DNA of 64,000 nt, taken from the NCBI RefSeq assembly GCF_024171955.1, contig NZ_JAMTCS010000018.1, positions 1 to 64,000 on the forward strand. The letters are read 5' to 3'. The notes beneath the pieces are model-generated. The model was given only the letters and a program-made list of their open reading frames with translations. It had not been told where the DNA came from and made no database searches. This document shows positions 15,768 through 24,045 of the stretch, piece after piece. A program made the translations under genes and the position numbers. Numbering within the stretch: the first letter of the stretch is position 1; the number at the start of each line of letters is the position of its first letter. The DNA is from Promicromonospora thailandica (GTDB taxonomy: Bacteria > Actinomycetota > Actinomycetes > Actinomycetales > Cellulomonadaceae).

Positions 15768-15848
15768 TCAGGGAGTCGCGACGCGGGTACGGGTGCTGCC
15801 CGAGCAGGCCTGGACGGCCGCCCCGCATCCCGCGGTGAGTTCCCGCAT
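15768..15848 (-). CDS. Possible 26-aa leader ORF upstream of the FBP gene
   Basis: ATG at 15848 is preceded by GGAGCGAGAG, the best ribosome-binding site in this gap. The product would be MRELTAGCGAAVQACSGST followed by seven more residues, with two Cys. It lies about 190 nt before the FBP gene. It could be a leader peptide (staphylococcal fusB is known to be controlled by one) or a chance ORF. The rest of 15577-15957 is GC-rich with several possible stems and no other gene. Confidence 0.3.
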   Translation of the reverse strand: MRELTAGCGAAVQACSGSTRTRVATP

Positions 15849-15957
15849 CTCTCGCTCCTGTGTCCGGTGGAGACGGCCGGGGTGATTCGCCACCCGGCCG
15901 ACCTCTCGATGCTATGCCACGGAGGGCGAGAAGGGCACGTGCATTAGCCCACACCCG

Positions 15958-16314
15958 CTACTCCCACACCGCCGCCTCCGGGTCGACGCCGTGCGCCCGG
16001 GCGTTGGCGTCGACCACGTCGCGGAGCCACACGGCCAGGCCGGGCGCGACGCCGTCGTAGAACGCGCGGTAGCCCGGGTCGGTCACGAACGGGCGACCCA
16101 GGCAGACCTGCATCGAGTGCGCGCAGTCGAAGTACGCGCCGACCGAGGCCCGGTGCCGCTCGGCGAGCTCGTTCGCCGCCGCGCTGCCCGGCCGCACCCC
16201 GGCCCGCGCGTCCGTCATCCCGCCCGGCGCTCCTGCAGGGTCATGACGTGGGCCCCTCGATGCCCAGCTCCGCAGGTGCTGCGCCTCGGCACTCGCGGGG
16301 TAGATGTCTGTCAT
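15958..16314 (-). CDS. TipAS antibiotic-recognition domain protein without a DNA-binding part (118 aa)
   Basis: The C-terminal part reads ELAERHRASVGAYFDCAHS, then RPFVTDPGYRAFYDG and APGLAVWLRDVVDANARAHG, the pattern of the TipAS domain of MerR-type TipAL. TipAS binds thiopeptides such as thiostrepton. The expected MerR HTH is absent. The N-terminus (MTDIYPASAEAQHLRSW) keeps a PASAEAQ element often found at the MerR-TipAS joint, then has an atypical stretch. This may be a stand-alone TipAS protein or a decayed TipA gene. It starts 4 nt after the DUF3817 stop, so the two form an operon. Confidence 0.55.
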   Translation of the reverse strand: MTDIYPASAEAQHLRSWASRGPRHDPAGAPGGMTDARAGVRPGSAAANELAERHRASVGAYFDCAHSMQVCLGRPFVTDPGYRAFYDGVAPGLAVWLRDVVDANARAHGVDPEAAVWE

Positions 16315-16318
16315 ACCG

Positions 16319-16702
16319 TCAGCGTGCGGCCTCACGCGACGTGAGGTTCAAGTCCGCGTCGTCCGCCGGGCGCGTGGAGTCCGTCCGGTGCGCCGGGTCG
16401 GCGAGGTGACCCGAGCGCTCGAGCCACCGCTCGGCGAGCAGCGTCGTGAGCGGCGGCACGGACGAGGCCAGCGCCACGAGCGTGCGGAACCAGCCCCACC
16501 GGAGCCGGACCGCCACGACCAGCGTCACCACGCCGAAGAGCACGAACGCCCCGCCGTGCAGCCGCCCGAACAGCCACACCCCCGCCTCGGTGGTCTCCGT
16601 GACGTACTTGAGGAACATCCCCACGAGCAGCCCGGCCCAGGTGAACGCCTCGATCCAGGCGACGACGGCGAACAGGCGGCCCAGGCGGGACTTCGGGGGC
16701 AT
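16319..16702 (-). CDS. DUF3817 membrane protein
   Basis: 127 aa with three to four membrane helices. The family pattern is seen in VVAWIEAFTWAGLLVGMFLKY and GRLHGGAFVLFGVVTLVVAV, where EA and LHG are conserved in the DUF3817 (YdzA-like) family. The C-terminal tail is polar and Asp-rich. Function unknown. Confidence 0.75.
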   Translation of the reverse strand: MPPKSRLGRLFAVVAWIEAFTWAGLLVGMFLKYVTETTEAGVWLFGRLHGGAFVLFGVVTLVVAVRLRWGWFRTLVALASSVPPLTTLLAERWLERSGHLADPAHRTDSTRPADDADLNLTSREAAR

Positions 16703-16765
16703 GCGGGATCCTTCCGGAGGCAGGTCGGGTGTGTGCCCAGTCTGCCCGACGCCGGGCCGCGCACG

Positions 16766-17707
16766 TCAGCGCGGCGGCCGCAGGCGGGTGCGGACCGCAC
16801 CGGCCGCGCAGAGCACCACGGCCGCCCCGCCGAGCACCGTGACCCCGCCGACCTGCTCGTGCAGGAGCAGCGCGGCCCACCCGACGCCCAGGACGGGCTG
16901 GACCAGCTGCACCTGGCTGACCTGGGCCATGGGGCCGATCGCGAGGCCGCGGTACCAGGCCACGAAGCCCAGGAACATGCTCACCACGCCGAGGTAGCCG
17001 AACAGCGCCCAGTCCAGCGGTCCGCCCGACGGCGGCTGGCGCACCAGCGAGACGCCCGTGAGCACCGCCATCGGCGCCGCGGCGAGCACGAGCGCCCAGG
17101 AGATGGTCTGCCACGCCCCCAGCTCGCGCGCCAGCAGACCACCCTCCGCGTAGCCGACGCCGCACGCCAGGACCGCGCCGAGCAGCAGCAGGTCCGCGGC
17201 GTGCAGGCCGCTCTGTCCGCCGCTCGGCCCGCCGCCCTGCACGACGGCGAAGGTGACGGCCGCCGTCGCGCCCAGCGCGGCCGTCGCCCAGAACGAGACC
17301 GGCGGGCGCTCCCGCACCCGCAGCACGGCGAGCACCGCCGTGGCCGCGGGGAGCAGCGCGACGACGACGACGCCGTGGCTCGCGGACGCGGTCGTCAAGG
17401 CGTACGACGTCAGCACGGGGAAGCCCACCACCACACCGGCCGCGACCACCGCGAGCCGCGCCCACTGGGTGCCCCGCGGACGGCGCTGGCGGGTGGCCGT
17501 GAGCGCGACGGCCGCGAGCAGGGCGGCGACGACCGCGCGTCCGCAGGACACGAACAGGGGCGACATGCCGGCGTCGTCCACCACGAGGCGGGTGAAGGGG
17601 ATCGTGAACGAGAAGGCCGCGACCCCGAGCAGGCCCCAGCCGAGGCCGGCGCGGACGGTGGGTAGCGGGGCGGGCGCGGAGAGGGTAGCGCTACTGTCTG
17701 GTCTCAT
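16766..17707 (-). CDS. EamA/DMT-superfamily exporter
   Basis: 313 aa with ten predicted membrane helices in two EamA repeats (first GLLGVAAFSFTIPFTRLVV, second LLLLGAVLACGVGYAEGGLL). Typical end-of-repeat motifs are seen (VALLPAATAVLAVLRVRERP; QLVQPVLGVGWAALLLHE). Such carriers export amino acids or other small metabolites. The ATG at 17707 overlaps the start codon of the divergent MocR gene (CATG shared), and a TATCGT box lies 5 nt upstream inside that gene. The pairing suggests the regulator controls the exporter. Confidence 0.85.
   Translation of the reverse strand: MRPDSSATLSAPAPLPTVRAGLGWGLLGVAAFSFTIPFTRLVVDDAGMSPLFVSCGRAVVAALLAAVALTATRQRRPRGTQWARLAVVAAGVVVGFPVLTSYALTTASASHGVVVVALLPAATAVLAVLRVRERPPVSFWATAALGATAAVTFAVVQGGGPSGGQSGLHAADLLLLGAVLACGVGYAEGGLLARELGAWQTISWALVLAAAPMAVLTGVSLVRQPPSGGPLDWALFGYLGVVSMFLGFVAWYRGLAIGPMAQVSQVQLVQPVLGVGWAALLLHEQVGGVTVLGGAAVVLCAAGAVRTRLRPPR
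17685..17694. promoter_or_regulatory. Palindromic operator GTAGCGCTAC between EamA and MocR genes
   Basis: A perfect 10-bp palindrome inside the start of the exporter gene, overlapping the TACTGT -10 box (17692-17697) of the MocR gene. Binding here would affect the regulator's own promoter. Site function inferred. Confidence 0.4.
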
Positions 17708-19118
17708 GAATGACGATAGCAGTGCCCGCATCGTCGACGACCTCCGCGACTGGCTGGCCACGGCGGCGCCGGGTGCGCGGCTGCCGTCCAGCCGCGCCCT
17801 CGTGGAGCGGTACGCGGCCAGTCCCGTCACCGTGCAGAAGGCGCTGCGCACCCTCGTGGCTCAGGGTGCGGTCGAGACGCGGCCGGGCGTGGGCACGTTC
17901 GTCCGCGCGGTGCGCACGGCCCGGCCGCACGACTACGGCTGGCAGACGGCGGCGCTCGGCCCGCGCCCGGCACCCGGCCGGCCGCTGCCCCGGGCGCAGC
18001 ACCCTGCGCCGAACGACGCCGTCGCCCTGCACTCCGGATACCCGGACCGTGAGCTGCTGCCCGAGCGCCTGGTCCGGGCGGCCCTCGCCCGGGCCGCCCG
18101 GGGTGACGCCGCCGTCACGCGGTCCCCCGCGGCGGGCCTGCCGGGGCTGCAGGCGTGGTTCGCGGCCGAGCTCGGCGCCGCCACGCCCGTCGGCGTCGCG
18201 CCGCCCGCGCCCGGGGACGTCGTGGTCTTCCCCGGCAGCCAGAGCAGCCTCGGCATCACCTTCCGCGCCCTGGTCGGTGCGGGCCGGCCGCTGCTCGTGG
18301 AGTCGCCCACGTACTGGGGCGCGCTCCTCGCCGCCGAACGCGTGGGTGTCGAGGTGGTGCCCGTGCCCAGCGGCCCGCACGGGCCCGATCCCGCTGCGCT
18401 CGCCCGCGCGTTCGAGCAGACCGGCGCCCGAGCCTTCTACGCCCAGCCGCACTTCGCCAACCCGACCGGCGCCCGCTGGTCGACCGGGCTCGCCGACGAG
18501 GTGCTGCGCCTGGTGCGCCGGCACGGCGCCTACCTGATCGAGGACGACTGGGCGCACGACTTCGGCATCGACCAGGACGTGGTGCCCCTCGCCGCGCGCG
18601 ACGACGCGGGGCACGTGGTCTACCTGCGCTCCCTGACCAAGAGTGTCTCGCCGGCGCTGCGGGTGGCGGGGCTGGTCGCGCGCGGCCCGGCCCGGGAGCG
18701 CATCCTCGCCGGGGCGCAGGCCGAGTCGATGTACGTGAGCGGCCTGCTGCAGGTGGCGGCGCTCGACGTGGTGACCCAGCCCGCCTGGCGCACGCACGTG
18801 CGCGGGCTGCGCCAGCAGCTCGCGGCCCGCCGCGACCTGCTGGCGGGGGCGCTCCGCGAGCACGTGCCGCAGGCGCGGGTCGAGGTGCCGCCCGGCGGGC
18901 TGAACCTGTGGGTGCGGCTGCCCGACACCACGGACCTGCCGCGGCTGGTCCGCGACTGCGAGAAGGCCGGCGTGGTCGTGGCGGCGGGTGACGAGTGGTT
19001 CCCCGCCGAGCCCACGGGCGCGTACCTGCGGCTCGGCTACGCGGGTCCGGACCCCGGCGCGTTCCCGGCCGGTGCGCGGGTGCTGGCGGAGGCGCTGGGG
19101 CGGCAGGAGGTCCGGTAG
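17706..19118 (+). CDS. MocR-type (GntR-aminotransferase fusion) transcriptional regulator
   Basis: 470 aa. The N-terminal GntR winged helix (RLPSSRALVERYAASPVTVQKALRTL) is followed by a fold-type I aminotransferase domain. The PLP lysine is in RSLTKSVSPALRVAG (about residue 312), with NPTG in AQPHFANPTGARW and the IEDDWAHDF segment. MocR proteins sense amino acids, GABA or pyridoxal phosphate through the PLP domain. The ATG at 17706 overlaps the start of the divergent EamA exporter, its probable target. Confidence 0.92.
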   Translation: MNDDSSARIVDDLRDWLATAAPGARLPSSRALVERYAASPVTVQKALRTLVAQGAVETRPGVGTFVRAVRTARPHDYGWQTAALGPRPAPGRPLPRAQHPAPNDAVALHSGYPDRELLPERLVRAALARAARGDAAVTRSPAAGLPGLQAWFAAELGAATPVGVAPPAPGDVVVFPGSQSSLGITFRALVGAGRPLLVESPTYWGALLAAERVGVEVVPVPSGPHGPDPAALARAFEQTGARAFYAQPHFANPTGARWSTGLADEVLRLVRRHGAYLIEDDWAHDFGIDQDVVPLAARDDAGHVVYLRSLTKSVSPALRVAGLVARGPARERILAGAQAESMYVSGLLQVAALDVVTQPAWRTHVRGLRQQLAARRDLLAGALREHVPQARVEVPPGGLNLWVRLPDTTDLPRLVRDCEKAGVVVAAGDEWFPAEPTGAYLRLGYAGPDPGAFPAGARVLAEALGRQEVR

Positions 19119-19120
19119 GC

Positions 19121-19612
19121 CTACGTGCCGGGTCGGCGTTCGAGGCGGAACAGCCGGACCGTGCGGCCGGACGTGCGCTCGTAGCCGCGGTACCCGGGCC
19201 ACTGGCGCTCGATCCGTGCCCAGACCGCGTCCCGCTCGTCGTCGCCCACGAGTGTCGCGCGCACGGGGATGCGGCGTCCCCCGACGCTGATGCTCGCGTC
19301 GGGGTGGGCCAGCAGGTTGTAGGTCCACGCGGGGTGCCGGTCCTGCGCGAACGCGGAGCCCGCGACGATCGCCCGGCCCGGGCCGTCGGGCGTGTACATG
19401 AGGTAGGTGGAGCGGGGTTCGCCGGACCGCGCCCCGGTCGTGTGCAGCACGAGGGACGGCACCAGGAGCGCGCTGACCTGCAGCCGCCCGCCGGAGACCC
19501 GCGCGAGCGCCCGCTCGGCCGGCGGCAGCAGCACGGGGCCGACGGCGCGGAAGAGCCGCGTCCGCGTCAGGGGCGCCACCGCGGAGCGGACGGCGCGCAG
19601 CAGGCCGGTCAT
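19121..19612 (-). CDS. Nitroreductase/deazaflavin-dependent oxidoreductase family protein
   Basis: 163 aa with the split-barrel fold of Ddn-like F420-binding proteins: LVLHTTGARSGEPRSTYLMY, RAIVAGSAFAQDRHPAWTYN and LAHPDASISVGGRRIPVRAT are diagnostic. Members reduce quinones, nitroaromatics or other compounds with F420H2. The gene converges on MocR with 2 nt between stops. Its start region abuts the beta-galactosidase promoter. Confidence 0.85.
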   Translation of the reverse strand: MTGLLRAVRSAVAPLTRTRLFRAVGPVLLPPAERALARVSGGRLQVSALLVPSLVLHTTGARSGEPRSTYLMYTPDGPGRAIVAGSAFAQDRHPAWTYNLLAHPDASISVGGRRIPVRATLVGDDERDAVWARIERQWPGYRGYERTSGRTVRLFRLERRPGT

Positions 19613-19675
19613 CTGCCCATGGTCCGTCGGGCTGCGGCGGGTCGCCTCCCGGGCGGGCACGTCGGCGGCAGGCAC

Positions 19676-19687
19676 TTCAACGTTGAA
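19676..19687. promoter_or_regulatory. Palindrome TTCAACGTTGAA upstream of the beta-galactosidase gene
   Basis: A perfect 12-bp palindrome with a central CG, the form of a LacI/GalR-family operator. It lies 69 nt before the lacZ ATG and 64 nt before the divergent gene. No LacI regulator is encoded in the window. Confidence 0.45.
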
Positions 19688-19755
19688 CGGGTCCCGGTGT
19701 AGCGTCGCGACGGGCGTCCGCCCGCGTCCCCCGACCGCTGCCGCCTGGAGGAGCC

Positions 19756-22737
19756 ATGACCCTTGCCCACGAGTCCGTCGCCACGCCGGACGGCGTCGTC
19801 CCGCCGCGGTTCCGCCCGCCGGCCGGCTCGGGTGACGCACCGGTCGTGTCGCTGGACGGCGAGTGGCGGTTCCGGCTGTTCCCGCGGGCCGACACCGGCG
19901 TGGACCGTGCCGACCCGGGTACGGACTGGGACCGTCTGGCGGTGCCCGGCCACTGGCAGCTCGCGGGGGCCCCGCACACGTGGCCGTACGGCACGCCGGC
20001 GTACACGAACGTCGTCTTCCCGTTCCCGGTCGACCCGCCGCACGTGCCCGACGAGAACCCGACCGGCGAGTACCGCACCACGGTCCGGCTGCCCGCGGAC
20101 TGGCCGGCCGACGGCCGCACGGTGCTGCGGTTCGAGGGCGTGGACTCCTGGTTCCAGGTGGCTCTCGACGGTGAGCTGCTCGCGACGTCGCACGGTTCCC
20201 GCCTGCCCACCGAGGTGGACCTGACCGGCCACCTGCGCCCGGGCGCGGACCACGTGCTCGCGGTCCGCGTGACCCAGTGGTCGGCCCTGTCGTACGTCGA
20301 GGACCAGGACCAGTGGTGGCTCTCGGGCATCTTCCGTGGCGTCAGCCTGGAGCACCGCCCCGACGGAGGGCTCGACGACGTGCGGGTGCACGCGGCCTAC
20401 GACCACACCTCGGGCACGGGCACGCTGCGGGTGGACGCGGCCGCCGTGGTCGGCGCGGAGGGGGTCGTGGACGCGCGGGTGACGGTGCCCGAGCTCGGCC
20501 TGGAGGGCCGGTCCGGCGAGGAGCTGACGGCCCTGGTCGAGCCCTGGAGCGCCGAGAGGCCGCGGCTGTACGACGTGGTCGTCGCGACGGACACCGAGAC
20601 CGTCACGCTCGCGGCCGGCTTCCGTACCGTGGCGATCGAGGACGGCGTGTTCCTCGTCAACGGGCGCCCCGTGAAGCTGCGCGGCGTCAACCGGCACGAG
20701 TTCGACCCGCTGCGCGGCCGTGCGGTGACCCCCGAGCGGATGCTGGAGGACGTGCTGCTCATGAAGCGGCACCACGTGAACGCCGTGCGCACGAGCCACT
20801 ACCCGCCGCACCCCCGCTTCCTCGACCTGTGCGACCGGTACGGCCTGTACGTGGTGGACGAGAACGACCTGGAGACGCACGGGTTCGAGGTGGACGGCTG
20901 GGTCGCGAACCCGACCGACGACCCGGCCTGGACCGACGTGCTCGTCGACCGCGTGACCCGGATGGTGCGCCGCGACGCGCACCACCCCAGCGTGATCATG
21001 TGGTCGCTCGGCAACGAGGCGGGGACCGGCCAGAACGTCGCGCGGATGGCGCAGGCCGTGCGCGAGCTCGACCCGACGCGGCCGATCCACTACGAGGGCG
21101 ACTGGTCCAGCGAGCACGTGGACGTCTACTCGCGGATGTACGCCCCTACCGAGGAGGTCGAGCTCATCGGCCAGGGCATCGAGCCCCCGTTCGAGCGCGC
21201 CGACGCCGACGGCCGCCGCCGGGGCCTGCCGTTCGTGCAGTGCGAGTACGCGCACGCGATGGGCAACGGGCCGGGCGGCCTGTCGGAGTACGACGCGCTC
21301 TTCGACCGCTACCCGCGCCTCATGGGCGGGTTCGTCTGGGAGTGGATCGACCACGGGCTCACGCGTACCGACGACGCCGGCCGCGAGTTCGCCGCGTACG
21401 GCGGTGACTTCGGCGAGGCGCTGCACGACGGCACGTTCATCGCCGACGGCCTGCTCCTGCCCGACCGCACGCCGTCGCCGGGCCTGGTCGAGCTGGCGGC
21501 GGTGTACGCGCCGGTCCGCGTCGACGCGCGGGACGACGGCTCGCTGCTGGTGCGTAACCGTTACGCGTTCCGCGACACCGGCCACGTGGAGCTGCGCTGG
21601 ACGCTGCACCGGGGCGCGGACGAGCTCGCGGCGGGCGCGCTGGACCTGGTGCTGGAGCCCGGGACCGAGGCGGTCGTGCGGCCACCCGCGGACCTGATGC
21701 TGCCGGACCCCGGCCCGGAGCCGGTGTGGTGGACCGTGCGCGCGGTGCAGGACAAGGCCGACGCGCTCGACGAGGGCTGGGTGGAGCCGGGCCTGGTGCT
21801 CGGCGCGGGCCAGCTCCTGCTCGTGGACCGGGCGCCGCTCGCGGCGCCGTCGGGCCGCGTGACGGCGACGGACGAGGGCGGGTTCCGCGCCGGTCCGGCC
21901 CTGCTCGGGGCCCGCGGCGAGCTGCTCGAGCTCGCGGGCCGCACGGTGCACGCCTTCCGGGTGGACGCCTGGCGCGCGCCCACCGACAACGACCGCCGGC
22001 CGGGCCGCGGCCAGGGGCAGTCCGACGAGCAGACCTGGTACCGGGCGGGCCTGACGCTGCTCGGTGAGCGGGTCTCGGGTGTGGAGACGCTCCCGGACGG
22101 GGCGCTCCAGGTGGCCTCGCGGGTGTCCGGGCCGGCGGTCCGCACCGGGTTCGACGTCCGCACCCGCTGGCAGCCGTCCGGCGCGGGGGACGACGCCGTC
22201 GACCTGGTGGTCGACGTCCGCCCGGAGGGTCCTGCACCGGAGAACGTCGCCCGCCTGGGTCTGCTGCTCGCGCTCGACGTGCCGGAGGCGGCCGGGACGG
22301 GCGTGCGGTGGGCCGGCCTGGGGCCGGAGGAGTCGTACGCGGACTCGACGCGGGCGGCGCTCGGCGGTGCGTGGCAGCACACCGTCACCGACTGGCAGAC
22401 GCCGTACACCCATCCGCAGGAGAACGGCGCGCGGCGCGGTGTCACGAGCGCCGTCCTGACGTTCGCCGACGGTTCCGGCCTGCGGATCGACGCCGGCGAC
22501 ACGACGGTGGGTGCGTCGACCCGGCAGGGGATCGAGCTGTCGCTGCGCCCCTGGTCCGACCAGGCGCTGGACCGGGCGGCCCACCCGCACGAGCTGGTGC
22601 CCGACGGCCGCCTCTGGCTGCACCTGGACGCCGCGCAGCACGGCGTGGGCAGCGCGGCCTGCGGACCGGGCGTGCTGCCCGACGCCCGGCTGCGTGCGAC
22701 GCCCTTCCGGCTGCGGCTGCGGTTTACCGCCGTCTGA
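19756..22737 (+). CDS. lacZ: Beta-galactosidase, glycoside hydrolase family 2 (LacZ type)
   Basis: 993 aa, close to E. coli LacZ length, cytoplasmic (no signal peptide). ATG at 19756 follows GGAGGAG. In order: jelly-roll sugar-binding domain (LDGEWRFRLFPRAD), Ig-like domain, TIM barrel with acid/base Glu in WSLGNEAGTG (about 420) and nucleophile Glu in QCEYAHAMGNG (about 496), a second Ig-like domain and the C-terminal Bgal_small_N domain (DAWRAPTDND...). It hydrolyses terminal beta-galactosides. Followed by a terminator and by uxuA. Substrate could be lactose or plant galactosides. Confidence 0.95.
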   Translation: MTLAHESVATPDGVVPPRFRPPAGSGDAPVVSLDGEWRFRLFPRADTGVDRADPGTDWDRLAVPGHWQLAGAPHTWPYGTPAYTNVVFPFPVDPPHVPDENPTGEYRTTVRLPADWPADGRTVLRFEGVDSWFQVALDGELLATSHGSRLPTEVDLTGHLRPGADHVLAVRVTQWSALSYVEDQDQWWLSGIFRGVSLEHRPDGGLDDVRVHAAYDHTSGTGTLRVDAAAVVGAEGVVDARVTVPELGLEGRSGEELTALVEPWSAERPRLYDVVVATDTETVTLAAGFRTVAIEDGVFLVNGRPVKLRGVNRHEFDPLRGRAVTPERMLEDVLLMKRHHVNAVRTSHYPPHPRFLDLCDRYGLYVVDENDLETHGFEVDGWVANPTDDPAWTDVLVDRVTRMVRRDAHHPSVIMWSLGNEAGTGQNVARMAQAVRELDPTRPIHYEGDWSSEHVDVYSRMYAPTEEVELIGQGIEPPFERADADGRRRGLPFVQCEYAHAMGNGPGGLSEYDALFDRYPRLMGGFVWEWIDHGLTRTDDAGREFAAYGGDFGEALHDGTFIADGLLLPDRTPSPGLVELAAVYAPVRVDARDDGSLLVRNRYAFRDTGHVELRWTLHRGADELAAGALDLVLEPGTEAVVRPPADLMLPDPGPEPVWWTVRAVQDKADALDEGWVEPGLVLGAGQLLLVDRAPLAAPSGRVTATDEGGFRAGPALLGARGELLELAGRTVHAFRVDAWRAPTDNDRRPGRGQGQSDEQTWYRAGLTLLGERVSGVETLPDGALQVASRVSGPAVRTGFDVRTRWQPSGAGDDAVDLVVDVRPEGPAPENVARLGLLLALDVPEAAGTGVRWAGLGPEESYADSTRAALGGAWQHTVTDWQTPYTHPQENGARRGVTSAVLTFADGSGLRIDAGDTTVGASTRQGIELSLRPWSDQALDRAAHPHELVPDGRLWLHLDAAQHGVGSAACGPGVLPDARLRATPFRLRLRFTAV

Positions 22738-22761
22738 ACCCGTCCGGTCCCCGAACACCGT

Positions 22762-22786
22762 GCCCGCCCCGCCCGCCGGGGCGGGC
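22762..22786 (+). terminator. Hairpin after the beta-galactosidase gene
   Basis: GCCCGCCCC (22762-22770) pairs with GGGGCGGGC (22778-22786) around a 7-nt loop, 25 nt after the lacZ stop. It separates lacZ from uxuA. No U-tract. Confidence 0.55.
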
Positions 22787-22790
22787 ATGA

Positions 22791-22798
22791 TGTATACA
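22791..22798. promoter_or_regulatory. TGTATACA operator upstream of uxuA
   Basis: An 8-bp palindrome in the context ATGATGTATACAAGA. FadR-subfamily GntR regulators of hexuronate genes bind sites centred on GTATAC. It lies 47 nt before the uxuA start and may also serve as a -10 (TATACA). Confidence 0.45.
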
Positions 22799-22845
22799 AG
22801 AACGCCCGGGCGACGACGACCGGGACGACGACGAGGAGAACCGCT

Positions 22846-23967
22846 GTGAAGATGGGCTTCCGCTGGTACGGCGAGGGCAACGACACCGTGACCCTGGACC
22901 AGGTGCGCCAGATACCCGGCGTGGAGACCATCGTGTGGAGCCTGCACCACAAGCAGGCCGGCGAGGTGTGGGAGCAGGAGGAGATCGACGCGGAGGTCGC
23001 GCGCATCACCGGCCTGTCGGACGAAGCGCGCGCCCGCGGCGTCACCCGGACGTTCGACGCCGAGGTCGTGGAGTCCGTCAACGTCCACGAGTCGATCAAG
23101 CTGGGCCGCACCGTGCTCGGGCTGAGCCGCGACGAGGCCATCGAGAACTACGTGACGACGATCCGCCGGCTGGGGCGGGCCGGCGTCAAGGTGGTCTGCT
23201 ACAACTTCATGCCCGTCTTCGACTGGCTGCGCACCGACCTGTGGCACCCGCTGCCGGACGGCTCCACCGCGCTGTACTACGAGAAGGCCGTCGTGGACCG
23301 GATGTCGCCCGAGAGCCTCATCGCCGACATGGAGGCCAACACCCACGGCCTCACCCTCCCGGGCTGGGAGCCCGAGCGGCTGGCGAGCTTCCAGGAGCTG
23401 AACGCGGCGTACGAGGGCGTGACGCACGAGGACATGTACGCGAACTACAGGTACTTCCTCGACGCCGTGGTCCCCGCGTGCGAGGAGGCCGACGTGAAGC
23501 TCGGCGTGCACCCGGACGACCCGCCGTTCGACGTCTTCGGCTGGCCGCGCGTGGTCTCGAGCAAGGAGCGCCTCGCGCGCGTCCTCGACCTGCACCCCAG
23601 CCCGTACCACGGCCTCACGCTGTGCCTGGGCAGCTTCTCGGCCAACCCGGAGCACGATGCCGTCGACGCGGTGCGCACGTTCATGGACCGGATCCACTTC
23701 ACGCACGTGCGCAACATCAAGCACTTCGACAACGGCGACTTCACCGAGGTCGGGCACCGGGCGGCGGAGGGCAGCGTCGACACCACGGGCATCATGAAGG
23801 CGTACGCCGAGGCCGACTACCAGGGCTACGTGCGCCCCGACCACGGTCGCCACCTCTGGGACGAGAACACCACCAACAAGCCCCGCCCCGGCTACGGCCT
23901 GTACGACCGGGCGCTCGGCATCCAGTACCTGCTCGGCGCGTGGGACGCGTTCCGCTACCAGGGGTGA
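22846..23967 (+). CDS. uxuA: Mannonate dehydratase
   Basis: 373 aa. UxuA converts D-mannonate to 2-keto-3-deoxygluconate in hexuronate catabolism. It is a TIM-barrel metal enzyme; visible family segments are MGFRWYGEGNDTVTL at the N-terminus, IVWSLHHKQAGEVW, KVVCYNFMPVFDWLRTDL, LGVHPDDPP, HFTHVRNIKHFDNGDFTE and RPDHGRHLWDE. GTG at 22846 has GAGGAG upstream; the ATG two codons on is less well placed. No other uxu gene is adjacent. The stop codon lies in a tandem 16-bp repeat. Confidence 0.95.
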   Translation: MKMGFRWYGEGNDTVTLDQVRQIPGVETIVWSLHHKQAGEVWEQEEIDAEVARITGLSDEARARGVTRTFDAEVVESVNVHESIKLGRTVLGLSRDEAIENYVTTIRRLGRAGVKVVCYNFMPVFDWLRTDLWHPLPDGSTALYYEKAVVDRMSPESLIADMEANTHGLTLPGWEPERLASFQELNAAYEGVTHEDMYANYRYFLDAVVPACEEADVKLGVHPDDPPFDVFGWPRVVSSKERLARVLDLHPSPYHGLTLCLGSFSANPEHDAVDAVRTFMDRIHFTHVRNIKHFDNGDFTEVGHRAAEGSVDTTGIMKAYAEADYQGYVRPDHGRHLWDENTTNKPRPGYGLYDRALGIQYLLGAWDAFRYQG

Positions 23968-24003
23968 CGAATACCAGGGGTGACGAATACCAGGGGTGAC
24001 GAA
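23956..24003. repeat. Three perfect tandem copies of a 16-bp unit across the uxuA stop
   Basis: The unit TACCAGGGGTGACGAA occurs at 23956-23971, 23972-23987 and 23988-24003 without mismatch. The first copy encodes the last codons and TGA of uxuA; each further copy repeats that ending. It looks like a recent slippage expansion. Confidence 0.85.
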
Positions 24004-24022
24004 ATCACGTGGCGTCCCGGCT

Positions 24023-24036
24023 GTGACCGGGGTCAC
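24023..24036. promoter_or_regulatory. 14-bp perfect palindrome upstream of the DinB gene
   Basis: GTGACCGGGGTCAC is a GTGACC/GGTCAC inverted repeat with a GG centre, ending 9 nt before the ATG at 24046. Its position fits a repressor site. No ribosome-binding site is evident between it and the ATG. Confidence 0.35.
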
Positions 24037-24045
24037 CCTGGGCGC

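Noticed and set aside
23956-24003. CRISPR array
   Set aside because: Repeats are 16 bp with no spacers and no cas genes. It is a simple tandem repeat.
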